Shown one piece after another: positions 16,293 through 24,048 of a stretch of DNA of 26,883 nucleotides. The notes beneath the pieces are model-generated. The model had not been told where the DNA came from, did not search any database, and worked only from the letters and a program-made list of their open reading frames with translations. The translations under genes and the position numbers were made by a program. The first letter of the stretch is position 1, and each line of letters begins with the position of its first letter. The DNA comes from TH-plancto1 sp031431195 (GTDB lineage Bacteria > Planctomycetota > Planctomycetia > Planctomycetales > Planctomycetaceae), in contig JANPCU010000005.1 of assembly GCA_031431195.1 (NCBI GenBank), positions 1 to 26,883 of the forward strand, written 5' to 3'.

Positions 16293-17279
16293 ATGACCGA
16301 CACCCCGGGTCCGAGAACGACCGAGCCTCGTCCGATGAGTTGGCGCGAGCGGTGGGCGGCCTACCCCCCGGCTTTCCAAGGGCTGCTCCTCGGCAGCTTT
16401 GCCGCCCTCTGCTATAGCTTCACGAACGTGGGGCTGCGGCAGGTCGCGGTGCGGACCGACCTCGATTGGGCCATGTGGGTCGCCTCGTGGAAGGTCATGC
16501 CGACCGCCGTCGCGGGCTGCTTCCTGATGCTCGGTCTCGCGCGGCGCGGCGTTTCGGTCGTCCCGCCGCGCAGCATCCTGGTGACGCTGATCGCCAATGG
16601 GTTGCTGATGCAGTTCTGCGGCAACGTGCTGTTCCAGTACGGGCTCAGCCGGGCGGGCTTGGCGCTGTCGGTGCCGCTCTGCTTCGCGTCGCTGATCTCC
16701 GCCAGTGCCGTCCTCGGCCGAATCGTCCTGCGCGATCCCATTCGCCCGCGCATGGTCGTCGCGATGGGACTGCTGATGCTGGCGGTCGTGTTGCTCAGCC
16801 AAGGCACGCGCGCCGCTTCGGCATCCTCGCAGATGAGTTGGCAGGACGCCGCCCTCGGCGCAGCTGCGGCCTTGGGAAGTGGAATCGGCTTCGCGATCTC
16901 CGGGGTGGTGGTGAGACGTTCCATCCGCCACGGCATTCCGATCTCGGTGGTCCTCGGCTATTCGGCGACGGTCGGGATGTGCCCGGTCCTCATCGCGATT
17001 GCTCATCAAGGTTGGGAGCCGCTGACACAGGTGCTGGACCGCGGGGGCTATGCGTCTTTGCTAACTGCTGGGATCCTGAACGCCATCGGGTTCTTCGCCG
17101 TGTCCGAAGCACTGCGTCACCTGCCCGTGGTGCGCGTGAACCTCATCAACGCCAGTCAAGCCGCCATGGGCGGTCTGATGGGCGTCCTCATGTTTCACGA
17201 GCCGCCGACCTGGTGGCTGCTCGCCGGAACACTGACCACGATTTCCAGTCTCGTCGTCCTCGGCACCGAAGAGCCGTAA
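16293..17279 (+). CDS. EamA/DMT-superfamily transporter
   Basis: A 328-residue inner-membrane protein with the drug/metabolite transporter layout: about ten hydrophobic segments in two EamA halves. The first half runs roughly from residues 28 to 165 (LLLGSFAALCYSFTNVGLRQ, MPTAVAGCFLMLGLA, LVTLIANGLLMQFCGNVLFQ, LSVPLCFASLISASAVLG, MVVAMGLLMLAVVLLSQ). The second runs from about 180 to 325 (LGAAAALGSGIGFAISGVV, VVLGYSATVGMCPVLIAIA, LTAGILNAIGFFAVSEAL, NLINASQAAMGGLMGVLMF, WWLLAGTLTTISSLVVLG). Substrates vary widely in the family and cannot be guessed here. AAGGCGG before the ATG at 16293 supports the start. A solo REP follows the stop by about 24 bases. Confidence 0.88.
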   Translation: MTDTPGPRTTEPRPMSWRERWAAYPPAFQGLLLGSFAALCYSFTNVGLRQVAVRTDLDWAMWVASWKVMPTAVAGCFLMLGLARRGVSVVPPRSILVTLIANGLLMQFCGNVLFQYGLSRAGLALSVPLCFASLISASAVLGRIVLRDPIRPRMVVAMGLLMLAVVLLSQGTRAASASSQMSWQDAALGAAAALGSGIGFAISGVVVRRSIRHGIPISVVLGYSATVGMCPVLIAIAHQGWEPLTQVLDRGGYASLLTAGILNAIGFFAVSEALRHLPVVRVNLINASQAAMGGLMGVLMFHEPPTWWLLAGTLTTISSLVVLGTEEP

Positions 17280-17302
17280 CGCGAGTCTCGCAATCATCCC
17301 CC

Positions 17303-17343
17303 CGCTTAACCGCGACGCGGAGTTTTCGTAGAGGAGCGCGCCG
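17303..17343 (+). repeat. solo REP, copy D
   Basis: The sequence CGCTTAACCGCGACGCGGAG, followed by a diverged TTTTCGTAGAGGAGCGCGC, matches the REP that brackets the transposase pseudogene at 24006-24697. Like the others it contains the CCGCG-A-CGCGG palindrome. It is the most diverged of the four copies and sits in the intergenic space after the transporter gene, typical of dispersed REPs. Confidence 0.75.
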
Positions 17344-17446
17344 CCAGGGATAATCAAGCTTCATCCCCTCTCCCCTGTTCCTGCATCACCAGACATCCAA
17401 ACGATGTCCGGGCCTCCCCGCCATACGAGAACAAGGAAATGTTGAT

Positions 17447-18610
17447 TCATTGCGATTCACTCTGACCATTCTCTTGTAAGGAAAAGAGTTTGCCGTTCTT
17501 GTCTCCCTTGATCAGCTTATTGAAACGGAGTAATTCATCCAATGCGCCTTGAAACAACAAATCGGCGGAGTAGCGATCTTCGAATACAAGCCCCTTCTCC
17601 TTCAGGTAAGAATAGAGATCAGCGGTTTCGATTCCACCTTTGCTGCCATCGACATGCCGAACAATCTCGGCCTTCAACTCGAATTCTAACTCAAAGACGC
17701 TCTTTTTCGGTGGCGTAGGTGCATCAATCTGGTCAGGCTCTTGCACGGAACGAAGCCGCCCGTTCTTTTCACCCTTGATGTTTTGGGATGCGAGTAGATG
17801 ATTCACAGCGTTTTGAAACAGCAGATCAGCCGAATGACGCTCCTTGAAAACGATCCCTTTTTCCTTGAGAAGCACATTCTCCTTCAGCCGGGAATAGAGA
17901 TCAGCGGTTTCAATTCCACCATTGCTGCCATCGACATCGTCGAGAATCTGTTCCTTCAACAACTCCTCCAAATTATATGTACTTTGCGGTAGTGGCTGAA
18001 ATGTAACTGGCGGTGGTGGCTGAAATACGTCCTCAATCCAATCACCACCAAAGTTGCTGATTTTCTCCTCAACTTTACTTGCGTTCAAGACAAGGCCAAT
18101 CAAGTCAAGCAATCGCTTTGCGTTTGGATCAGGTGGGTGAGCAAAGTGTTCTTCACTAAGCAATGTGTACGTTGAATCTCCGCGTCCGATGACCACTTTG
18201 AATTGCATCAGTTCAAGAAGTGCAGTCTTAAACTCATCCTCTGACACTGGTTTGTCAGCTCCAAATCTCGGCATCGCGGATTGGAAATCGCGTCTGAGAA
18301 CGTCCAGTGAAAGTGGCGGATCGCCTTTTTGCTTGTGTGATGCCAAAACATCATAGATTGCAAGCTTGCAGTGGACCAATGCGGAATCTTGGGCTGACTT
18401 GTCGACCACCAAAGTGGCTTGTCTACTCGAATCGAAAAACGCAAATACAGAAATCACAATTGCAATGAGAGGCATAACCCGCTCCCAAAGATTCCAATAC
18501 CAAGGCTCAGGTGCGGTTTGTGGAGCAGGAGCAGGAGCAGGAACAGGAACAATACTATCGTTCGAGTGATCGTTCGGATCGTTCGTTGCCACACATTGTC
18601 CGATTGACAT
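17447..18610 (-). CDS. membrane-tethered protein with three winged-helix-like modules
   Basis: A 387-residue protein I do not recognise. Layout: short N-terminus; P/A-rich linker (about 22-35); one transmembrane helix (about 45-59, VMPLIAIVISVFAFF); then three similar modules at about 79-151, 214-290 and 309-379. Each shows the pattern helix, helix, longer helix ending in a hydrophobic position, then a short hairpin with G and K/R (KVVIGRGDSTYTL; NIKGEKNGRLRSV; LIKGDKNGKLFSL), as in winged-helix folds. Modules 2 and 3 are close copies (GGIETADLYS and SADLLFQ in both); module 1 is diverged. A proline-rich linker (VFQPPPPVTFQPLPQ) separates 1 and 2. The ATG at 18610 is chosen because GGAG lies six bases upstream; TTG 18631 and ATG 18622 are alternatives. 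Base composition is visibly AT-richer than the neighbours, suggesting transfer or weak codon selection. No partner gene is adjacent. Confidence 0.8.
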   Translation of the reverse strand: MSIGQCVATNDPNDHSNDSIVPVPAPAPAPQTAPEPWYWNLWERVMPLIAIVISVFAFFDSSRQATLVVDKSAQDSALVHCKLAIYDVLASHKQKGDPPLSLDVLRRDFQSAMPRFGADKPVSEDEFKTALLELMQFKVVIGRGDSTYTLLSEEHFAHPPDPNAKRLLDLIGLVLNASKVEEKISNFGGDWIEDVFQPPPPVTFQPLPQSTYNLEELLKEQILDDVDGSNGGIETADLYSRLKENVLLKEKGIVFKERHSADLLFQNAVNHLLASQNIKGEKNGRLRSVQEPDQIDAPTPPKKSVFELEFELKAEIVRHVDGSKGGIETADLYSYLKEKGLVFEDRYSADLLFQGALDELLRFNKLIKGDKNGKLFSLQENGQSESQ

Positions 18611-19057
18611 GATTGTCTCCATTGAGGACAAAACAAGAGCCTATGTGAGTCTAACGAGAGAACACTCCGATGAGATCAATAGGACTTATGATTTCTTGTG
18701 AAAATCGTTGCTTTGTGAGTGATAACAGGTGGGCACACTTGGGGCGACGGGATGGCCCGGACGCAGCTTTGAACGTCTGATTGCTGGGCTGCATGAGACT
18801 GCGGAGGACCCGCCCGATTTTCAATTCCTCGGGTCCCTTTCGTGATTCAGATCCCTCCGGGGCACTGAGCGGCGGCGGGCACGGAAGTGCCTCACTCACC
18901 TTTTTCCCGCACTTTCCCCAACGAGATTGCCCCCGCTGAACCGATCAAGGTAAACTAATATGTCTACAGCCCCACCGCTTCGCCCACCCGCCGCCTGACA
19001 GCCCGCGCGCTCGTCCGTTCCCGAAAGGCCCTGCCCATTCGCTGGTCCCTCGCCATT
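18611..19057. other. intergenic, divergent promoter region
   Basis: This stretch separates two divergent genes and should contain both promoters. I see no convincing -35/-10 pair. AT-rich sequence near 18611-18720 belongs with the minus-strand gene, while 18750-19057 is GC-rich again. An ATG at 18960 with AAGG nine bases upstream lies in a different frame from the DUF1549 gene and stops after 12 codons; see the finding on that gene's start. Confidence 0.5.
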
Positions 19058-21469
19058 TTGGTGACCCTCTTATTGGGCGGCACTCTCGCTCGGGCCGCTG
19101 ACGGTCTGCACGTCTGGCCAGAGGCAGTGACACTCCACGCCGACCGGCCAAGACAACAGCTGCTGGTCTCTCGGGAGACGACCGGGCAGATTCAAGACGA
19201 GACCCGCGCGGCCAGTTACTCCTCCGACCATCCGCAGATCGCGACCGTCGACGACCGGGGAGTCGTGACGGCGACCGGCACGGGGCGGGCGACGATCTCG
19301 ATTCAGCTGGGCGACCAACGAACCACGCAGCTGGTCGAAGTCGGCGACCTCGCTCCCCGCCCCATTGACTTCCAACGCGATATCCAGCCGATCCTGAACC
19401 ACTCGGGCTGCAACACGGGCCCCTGCCACGGGAAGGCTCGCGGGCAAAACGGATTTCAACTGTCGTTACTCGGTTTCGATTCGGACTTCGACTTCGACTC
19501 CCTGACGAAGGAGGCCCGTGGACGCCGCTTGGTGCCCAGTAATCCGGAGGCCAGTCTGCTACTCCGCAAACCGGCTGGGCTGGTGCCACATGGCGGCGGA
19601 GTGCGATTAGCAGCCACGGGGCCGGAGTACCGGTTACTGCGGGATTGGATCACAGCTGGCACTCCCCGTCGCCAGCCGGAAACCCCGAACCTGGCCAACG
19701 TGACCGTCGAACCTGCTAGCCGAAACATGACTGGTGGGGCCTCCCAGCAACTCGCCGTGACAGCTCATTATGCCGATGGCACGACCCGGGATGTGACGGC
19801 ACTGTCGACATATCAAAGCAACGAAGCGGGCGTCATTGGGGTCGACCCGCGCGGCCTGACCACTGCCACCGGGATCATGGGCGAGGCGGCCATCATGGCT
19901 CGTTACCAGGGACGGTTCGCCGTCCATCGCGTTGCCGTCCCGCTGACCGGCGAGTTCGACCCGGCCTGGGTCGCCGCCTTCCCCCGGCGGAACTTTATCG
20001 ATGATCATGTCGCTTCTGGCTGGGAGAGGCTGCGTGTGACTCCTTCCGCTCTGGCTTCCGACGAGAAGTACCTCCGGCGGGTTTATGTCGACATCATCGG
20101 CCAGCTGCCCACCGTGGACGAGGCTCGGCGGTTCTTGAATGAGTCCTCCGCCGACAAGCGCGATCGGCTTGTGGACGAACTGCTCGCCCGTCCCGAGTAT
20201 GCCGAACATTGGGCCAACAAGTGGGCCGACCTGCTGCGTCCCAATCCTTATCACGTCGGCATTAAAGCCACACGGAATTACGACCTGTGGATTCGCGATG
20301 CCTTTCGCAAGAACAAGCCATATGACCAGTTCGTCCGCGAGCTGTTAACCGCGCAGGGCAGCACGTTTCGTCACGGCAGTACGACCTTCTTTCGCGATCG
20401 CCGCGAGCCTGAAGAACTGACCACGATCACCAGCCAGCTGTTCCTCGGAATCCGGCTGGAATGCGCCAAATGCCATCAGCATCCGTTCGAGTCCTACAGC
20501 CAGGCCGACTACTACAGCTTCGGGGCCTACTTCGCGAAGATCGGTCGCAAGGGGACCGGCATCTCAGCCCCGATCTCGGGTTCGGAGGAGTTCATCTTCA
20601 CGGGGACCGATGGGCAGGTGACGCACCCCATCACCGGCGAAGTGCTGCCGCCGAAGCCACTATTCGGCACCGCTCCCGAGATCGCAGAAGGCAGCGACCC
20701 GCGCGTCTCGCTGGCGGCTTGGATCACCTCGAAAGAGAACCCCTTCTTTGCCCAGACCATGTCGAACCGAGTCTGGGCCGATCTGATGGGACGTGGAATT
20801 GTCGAACCAGTCGACGACCTGCGGGCCACCAATCCCGCCTCGAACCCCGCACTGCTCGCCGCTCTGGGACAAGACTTCGCAGACAACGACTTCAACATCA
20901 AACAGCTGATCCGCCGCATTGCCACCTCGTCGGCGTACGGACTCAGTTCTGTTCCGACGGAACGCAACATCGCGGACACCCGCAACTTCTCCCGCCATTA
21001 TCGCCAGCGACTGCGGGGCGAAGTGCTGGTCGATTCGGTTTCCCGTCTCTCGCGACAGCCCGACAATTTCGAGGCGATGGCTCCCGGTTCTCTCTCCAAA
21101 GAGATCTGGACGCATCGCATCGACTCACTGTCCCTCGATACGTTTGGCCGACCTGACCCGAATCAAGATCCTCCGTGCGAGCGGACCAGTGACACCACCG
21201 TGGTCCAGGCCCTGCACCTGATGAACTCGAATCAGATCGCTAGCAAACTGATGAGCGATGGCAGCCTGCCGCATACCTTGTCCGAGAGCACGCTCACTCC
21301 GCCGGAGATCGTCGAGGAGCTGTACCTCGCCTGCTACAGCCGCCTGCCCAATGCTGAGGAGACTCGCATCGGCGTGGAGCTGTTCGAGAAGATCGTGAAC
21401 CGACGCGGAGCCGGTGAAGACCTGTTGTGGGCCCTGTTGAACACCCCGGAGTTCGTGTTCAAGGATTGA
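19058..21469 (+). CDS. DUF1549/DUF1553 protein with Big2-like domains and CxxCH motifs
   Basis: An 803-residue protein of the planctomycete 'PSCyt2/PSD1' class, of unknown biochemical role. In order: a hydrophobic leader (VTLLLGGTLARAA) with Ala-x-Ala, implying export; a Big2-like Ig domain at about 20-95 (IATVDDRGVVTATGTGRA); a C-x4-C-H motif (CNTGPCH, C118-H124); a second Big2-like domain at about 213-295; DUF1549 at about 312-520, including CAKCHQHPF (C469-H473), a c-type haem-like CxxCH; and DUF1553 from about 548 to the end. The start is uncertain: TTG 19058 or GTG 19061 gives a leader without a basic n-region, whereas the frame stays open upstream to 18959 with only CTG codons (for example 19031, giving a better signal peptide). 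It pairs functionally with the DUF1501 gene downstream, from which it is separated by an insertion-like block. Confidence 0.88.
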   Translation: MVTLLLGGTLARAADGLHVWPEAVTLHADRPRQQLLVSRETTGQIQDETRAASYSSDHPQIATVDDRGVVTATGTGRATISIQLGDQRTTQLVEVGDLAPRPIDFQRDIQPILNHSGCNTGPCHGKARGQNGFQLSLLGFDSDFDFDSLTKEARGRRLVPSNPEASLLLRKPAGLVPHGGGVRLAATGPEYRLLRDWITAGTPRRQPETPNLANVTVEPASRNMTGGASQQLAVTAHYADGTTRDVTALSTYQSNEAGVIGVDPRGLTTATGIMGEAAIMARYQGRFAVHRVAVPLTGEFDPAWVAAFPRRNFIDDHVASGWERLRVTPSALASDEKYLRRVYVDIIGQLPTVDEARRFLNESSADKRDRLVDELLARPEYAEHWANKWADLLRPNPYHVGIKATRNYDLWIRDAFRKNKPYDQFVRELLTAQGSTFRHGSTTFFRDRREPEELTTITSQLFLGIRLECAKCHQHPFESYSQADYYSFGAYFAKIGRKGTGISAPISGSEEFIFTGTDGQVTHPITGEVLPPKPLFGTAPEIAEGSDPRVSLAAWITSKENPFFAQTMSNRVWADLMGRGIVEPVDDLRATNPASNPALLAALGQDFADNDFNIKQLIRRIATSSAYGLSSVPTERNIADTRNFSRHYRQRLRGEVLVDSVSRLSRQPDNFEAMAPGSLSKEIWTHRIDSLSLDTFGRPDPNQDPPCERTSDTTVVQALHLMNSNQIASKLMSDGSLPHTLSESTLTPPEIVEELYLACYSRLPNAEETRIGVELFEKIVNRRGAGEDLLWALLNTPEFVFKD

Positions 21470-21530
21470 ATGTCGACGATTTCTCCGAGGTCGTTGGCTC
21501 GACGTGGCCACTGGACCAGATTCAGAGGAG

Positions 21531-21716
21531 AGGAATTGAACACAAAGGGAGCCAAGGACGCAAAGGGAAGAAGAGGAAAGCATCGGAGAGGGTCGCATCT
21601 GATGTTTCCATCCGTCCCTCATTCAGATTGCAGTCAAGACTCGTCAAAAATCTCTCCCATCCCCATCCCTTTTCTTTTCCCCCTTCGCGTCCTTCGCTTG
21701 CTTTGTGTTCAATTCC
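21531..21716. repeat. AATTGAACACAAAGG palindromic element, copy 1
   Basis: The ends AGGAATTGAACACAAAG and CTTTGTGTTCAATTCCT are exact inverted repeats bounding 186 bases. The arms continue as GGGAGCCAAGGACGC and GCGTCCTTCGCTTG. The centre differs from copies 2 and 3. It starts about 60 bases after the DUF1549 gene stop and ends 29 bases before the GxxExxY gene. Confidence 0.8.
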
Positions 21717-21745
21717 TCCTCCGCATTCAGAGTGTGAGACATCCC

Positions 21746-22150
21746 ATGCACCCCAGATACACCAGAGCCGACGATTTGAGCCGTATCGTGATCGGAGCGG
21801 CGATTGAGGTGCATCGAACTCTCGGTCCAGGACTGCTAGAGAGCATCTACGAGCGGTGTTTCTTGCATGAACTGGGTTTACATGGAATTCCAGCGCTCAG
21901 TCAACGACTTGTTCACGTTCACTACAAGAATATCGTCTTCGACGAAGTGTTGAAGTTCGACGTTCTGGTCGATGGCTGCCTGTTGGTGGAGATCAAAGCA
22001 GTCCAAGATGTGGCTCCAATTCACAAGGCCCAGACATTGAGCTACATGAAACTACTGGACGCGCCACTCGGGCTGCTGCTGAACTTTCACGAGATGAAGT
22101 TGACCGATGGTCTGCATCGATTGATCTTGCCCGGCGCGGGGTGGGATTGA
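21746..22150 (+). CDS. GxxExxY protein (PDDEXK_3)
   Basis: A 134-residue protein of the GxxExxY family, placed by others in the PD-(D/E)XK nuclease-like superfamily; no confirmed activity is known to me. The signature GLLESIY is at residues 29-35, preceded by VHRTLGPG. LKFDVLVDGCLLVEIKAVQ (about 69-87) has the D-x-(n)-E-x-K arrangement of the PDDEXK core, and the end HKAQTLSYMKLLDAPLGLLLNF is also family-typical. The ATG at 21746 (MHPRYTRADDLSRIVIGAAI) fits the family; the longer frame back to 21470 merely translates the palindromic repeat. It lies between two copies of that repeat and between two genes that are normally neighbours, so it looks inserted. Confidence 0.88.
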   Translation: MHPRYTRADDLSRIVIGAAIEVHRTLGPGLLESIYERCFLHELGLHGIPALSQRLVHVHYKNIVFDEVLKFDVLVDGCLLVEIKAVQDVAPIHKAQTLSYMKLLDAPLGLLLNFHEMKLTDGLHRLILPGAGWD

Positions 22151-22166
22151 TTGATTGGAAAGAATG

Positions 22167-22353
22167 AGGAATTGAACACAAAGGGAGCGAAGGACGCGAA
22201 GGAAGAGGTGAAGACGATGGGGATGAGTGGGACTGATGTTTCAGCTCATCGCCGACTCAGAGTGAGGACAAGACTGCCCGGCAATCCCTCCCTCTTTTTT
22301 TCTTCCCTTCTTTTCCCCCTTCGCGTCCTTTGCTCCCTTCGTGTTCAATTCCT
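22167..22353. repeat. AATTGAACACAAAGG palindromic element, copy 2
   Basis: A 187-bp element with ends AGGAATTGAACAC and GTGTTCAATTCCT. Its first 127 bases (from 22169) match copy 3 with a single difference, then the two diverge in the T/C-rich right arm. The right arm of this copy is rearranged relative to the left (CCTTTGCTCCCTTCGTGTTC). Confidence 0.85.
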
Positions 22354-22431
22354 AGTGGTCAAGGATTGAAAGCCTGTGGTTTCGATGAACCCGCTGGTTC
22401 AACAAGACAAGTGAAGCAGACCCAGACCGGC

Positions 22432-22613
22432 GAATTGAACACAAAGGGAGCGAAGGACGCGAAGGAAGAGGTGAAGACGATGGGGATGAGTGGGACTGAT
22501 GTTTCAGCTCATCGCCGACTCAGAGTGAGGACAAGACTGCCCGACAATCCCTCCCTCTCATTTCTTCCTTCCGTTTCCCCCTTCGCGTCCTTCGCTTCCT
22601 TTGTGTTCAATTC
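22432..22613. repeat. AATTGAACACAAAGG palindromic element, copy 3
   Basis: A 182-bp element with ends GAATTGAACACAAAG and CTTTGTGTTCAATTC. It shares 127 nearly identical bases with copy 2 (22432-22558 against 22169-22295) and has the best preserved right arm (CCCTTCGCGTCCTTCGCTTC). It ends shortly before the DUF1501 gene; only 78 bases separate it from copy 2. Confidence 0.85.
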
Positions 22614-22671
22614 CTCCCTAAAACAACAACAATCGGACTGGCCCATGTACCCGTCCGCAACGGAGCGAAGC

Positions 22672-24000
22672 ATGTTGACATACTCGAACTGCAACGGCCT
22701 CTCGCGCCGCTCCTGCCTGCAACTCGGCATTGCGGGGTTCGTTGGGGCGAGCTTTTCTCAGCTGCTCCAGATGCGGGCCTTCGCGGGCGATGCGGTCGCG
22801 GCCGGTGGCAAGGCGAAGAGCTGTATTTTGATCTGGCTGGACGGCGGACCGACGCATTACGAGACCTTCGACCCCAAGCCGGACGCCCCCAGCGAGGTGC
22901 GCGGCGAGTTCAATGCGATCTCGACCAAGGTTCCCGGCGTGCAATTCTCGGAGCATATGACTCGGCTGGCGAGCATCTCAGACAAGTTCGCCGTCATCCG
23001 CTCGATCCGCCATGAGCAGGGAAACCACGGCGCCGGGAATCACTACATGATGACCGGTGCACCGCCTCGCATTCCGGTCGGCTGTGGTGCGTTTGTCAGC
23101 TTTCATCCCAGCATGGGCGCGGTCGCTTCCTACGTCCGTGGAAACCAAGACGGCTTGCCCGCGTACTTCTCGATCCCATCAATGACACGCTCCGGCGGGC
23201 CAAATTTTCTCGGCGCTCAGTACGCTCCGTTCGTCGTCCCCGATGATCCGAACAGCGACAGCTTCCGCGTCCGCGATGTCGCCCTGCCCTCCGCCATCAA
23301 GGACGACCGCTTCGCCCATCGCCGCGAACTTCGCACTCAGATCGACCGCCTACCCCGCATCCCCAACAAATCCGCAGCTGACCCGGCTGTGACACTGGAT
23401 GAGTATTACCAGCAGGGGTACGACCTCGTCTCCTCGCCGCTCGCGCAGAAGGCATTCGACATCCATGCCGAAGACGCCGCCACGCGTGACCGCTATGGCC
23501 GCGACACGTTCGGCCAGCGCGTGCTGCTGGCTCGACGATTGGTGGAGGCCGGTGTGCCGTTCATCACGCTGAATGAGGGAGGTTGGGACCATCATGTCAA
23601 CCTGTTTAATGACCTGCAGAACCGACTGCCGAAGTTCGAAAACTCCATCGCCACGTTGATCGAGGATCTGGAACAGCGCGGCATGCTTAACAGTACGCTC
23701 GTGCTGGTCCTGGGTGAGTTCGGGCGCACGCCGAAGATCAACAAGGACGCTGGTCGCGACCACTGGGCCAATGCGATGAGCGTCTTGATGGCCGGAGCGG
23801 GCACTCCCGGCGGGACCATCGTCGGAGCCACCGACCGTGCGGGCTACTCAGCTGTGGACCGCGTGCTGTCCCCCGAGAACTTTGTCTCGACCGTCTATAC
23901 AAAACTCGGCATCAACCCCGATCAAATCCTCTACACGCCTCTCGGGAGGCCAACGCATCTCGTGAGCGATCCGATGCCGATCCGCGAACTGATGAGCTGA
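22672..24000 (+). CDS. DUF1501 protein with twin-arginine-like leader
   Basis: A 442-residue DUF1501 protein, a sulfatase-like-fold family very abundant in planctomycetes. The leader NGLSRRSCLQLGIAGFVGA carries SRRSCLQLG (RR at 12-13), a twin-arginine-like signal, so export in folded form is likely. Core motifs: SCILIWLDGGPTHYETFDPK, VIRSIRHEQGNHGAG, FITLNEGGWDHHVNLF, LVLVLGEFGRTPKIN and DHWANAMSVLMAG, covering the Asp/His/Glu positions expected of the alkaline-phosphatase-like metal site. ATG 22672 has GGAG seven bases upstream (GGAGCGAAGCATG); ATG 22645 is an alternative nine codons earlier. It normally works with a DUF1549/DUF1553 partner, here 1.2 kb upstream. The biochemical role of the pair is not established. 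Confidence 0.9.
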   Translation: MLTYSNCNGLSRRSCLQLGIAGFVGASFSQLLQMRAFAGDAVAAGGKAKSCILIWLDGGPTHYETFDPKPDAPSEVRGEFNAISTKVPGVQFSEHMTRLASISDKFAVIRSIRHEQGNHGAGNHYMMTGAPPRIPVGCGAFVSFHPSMGAVASYVRGNQDGLPAYFSIPSMTRSGGPNFLGAQYAPFVVPDDPNSDSFRVRDVALPSAIKDDRFAHRRELRTQIDRLPRIPNKSAADPAVTLDEYYQQGYDLVSSPLAQKAFDIHAEDAATRDRYGRDTFGQRVLLARRLVEAGVPFITLNEGGWDHHVNLFNDLQNRLPKFENSIATLIEDLEQRGMLNSTLVLVLGEFGRTPKINKDAGRDHWANAMSVLMAGAGTPGGTIVGATDRAGYSAVDRVLSPENFVSTVYTKLGINPDQILYTPLGRPTHLVSDPMPIRELMS

Positions 24001-24005
24001 CGCCA

Positions 24006-24046
24006 ACGTTTAGCCGCGACGCGAAGTCTTCGAAGCGGAGCGAGCA
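24006..24046 (+). repeat. REP flanking the transposase, copy A
   Basis: CGTTTAGCCGCGACGCGAAG followed by TCTTCGAAGCGGAGCGAGC. It ends just before the ancestral stop codon of the transposase at 24049-24051. Copy B at 24659-24697 is its inverted counterpart with about one mismatch in the 36-base core. Confidence 0.85.
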
Positions 24047-24048
24047 CA

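Noticed and set aside
18651..18899. Minus-strand open frame of 82 codons between divergent genes
   Set aside because: Odd composition, spans an abrupt GC change, no motif and no Shine-Dalgarno seen.
21531..22613. Three regular repeats considered as a CRISPR array
   Set aside because: Units are about 187 bp with inverted arms and unequal spacing (one spacing contains a gene); there are no short direct repeats with unique spacers and no cas genes.
22330..22644. N-terminal extension of the DUF1501 open frame
   Set aside because: This part translates the palindromic repeat copy 3; the Shine-Dalgarno and twin-arginine leader place the start at 22672.
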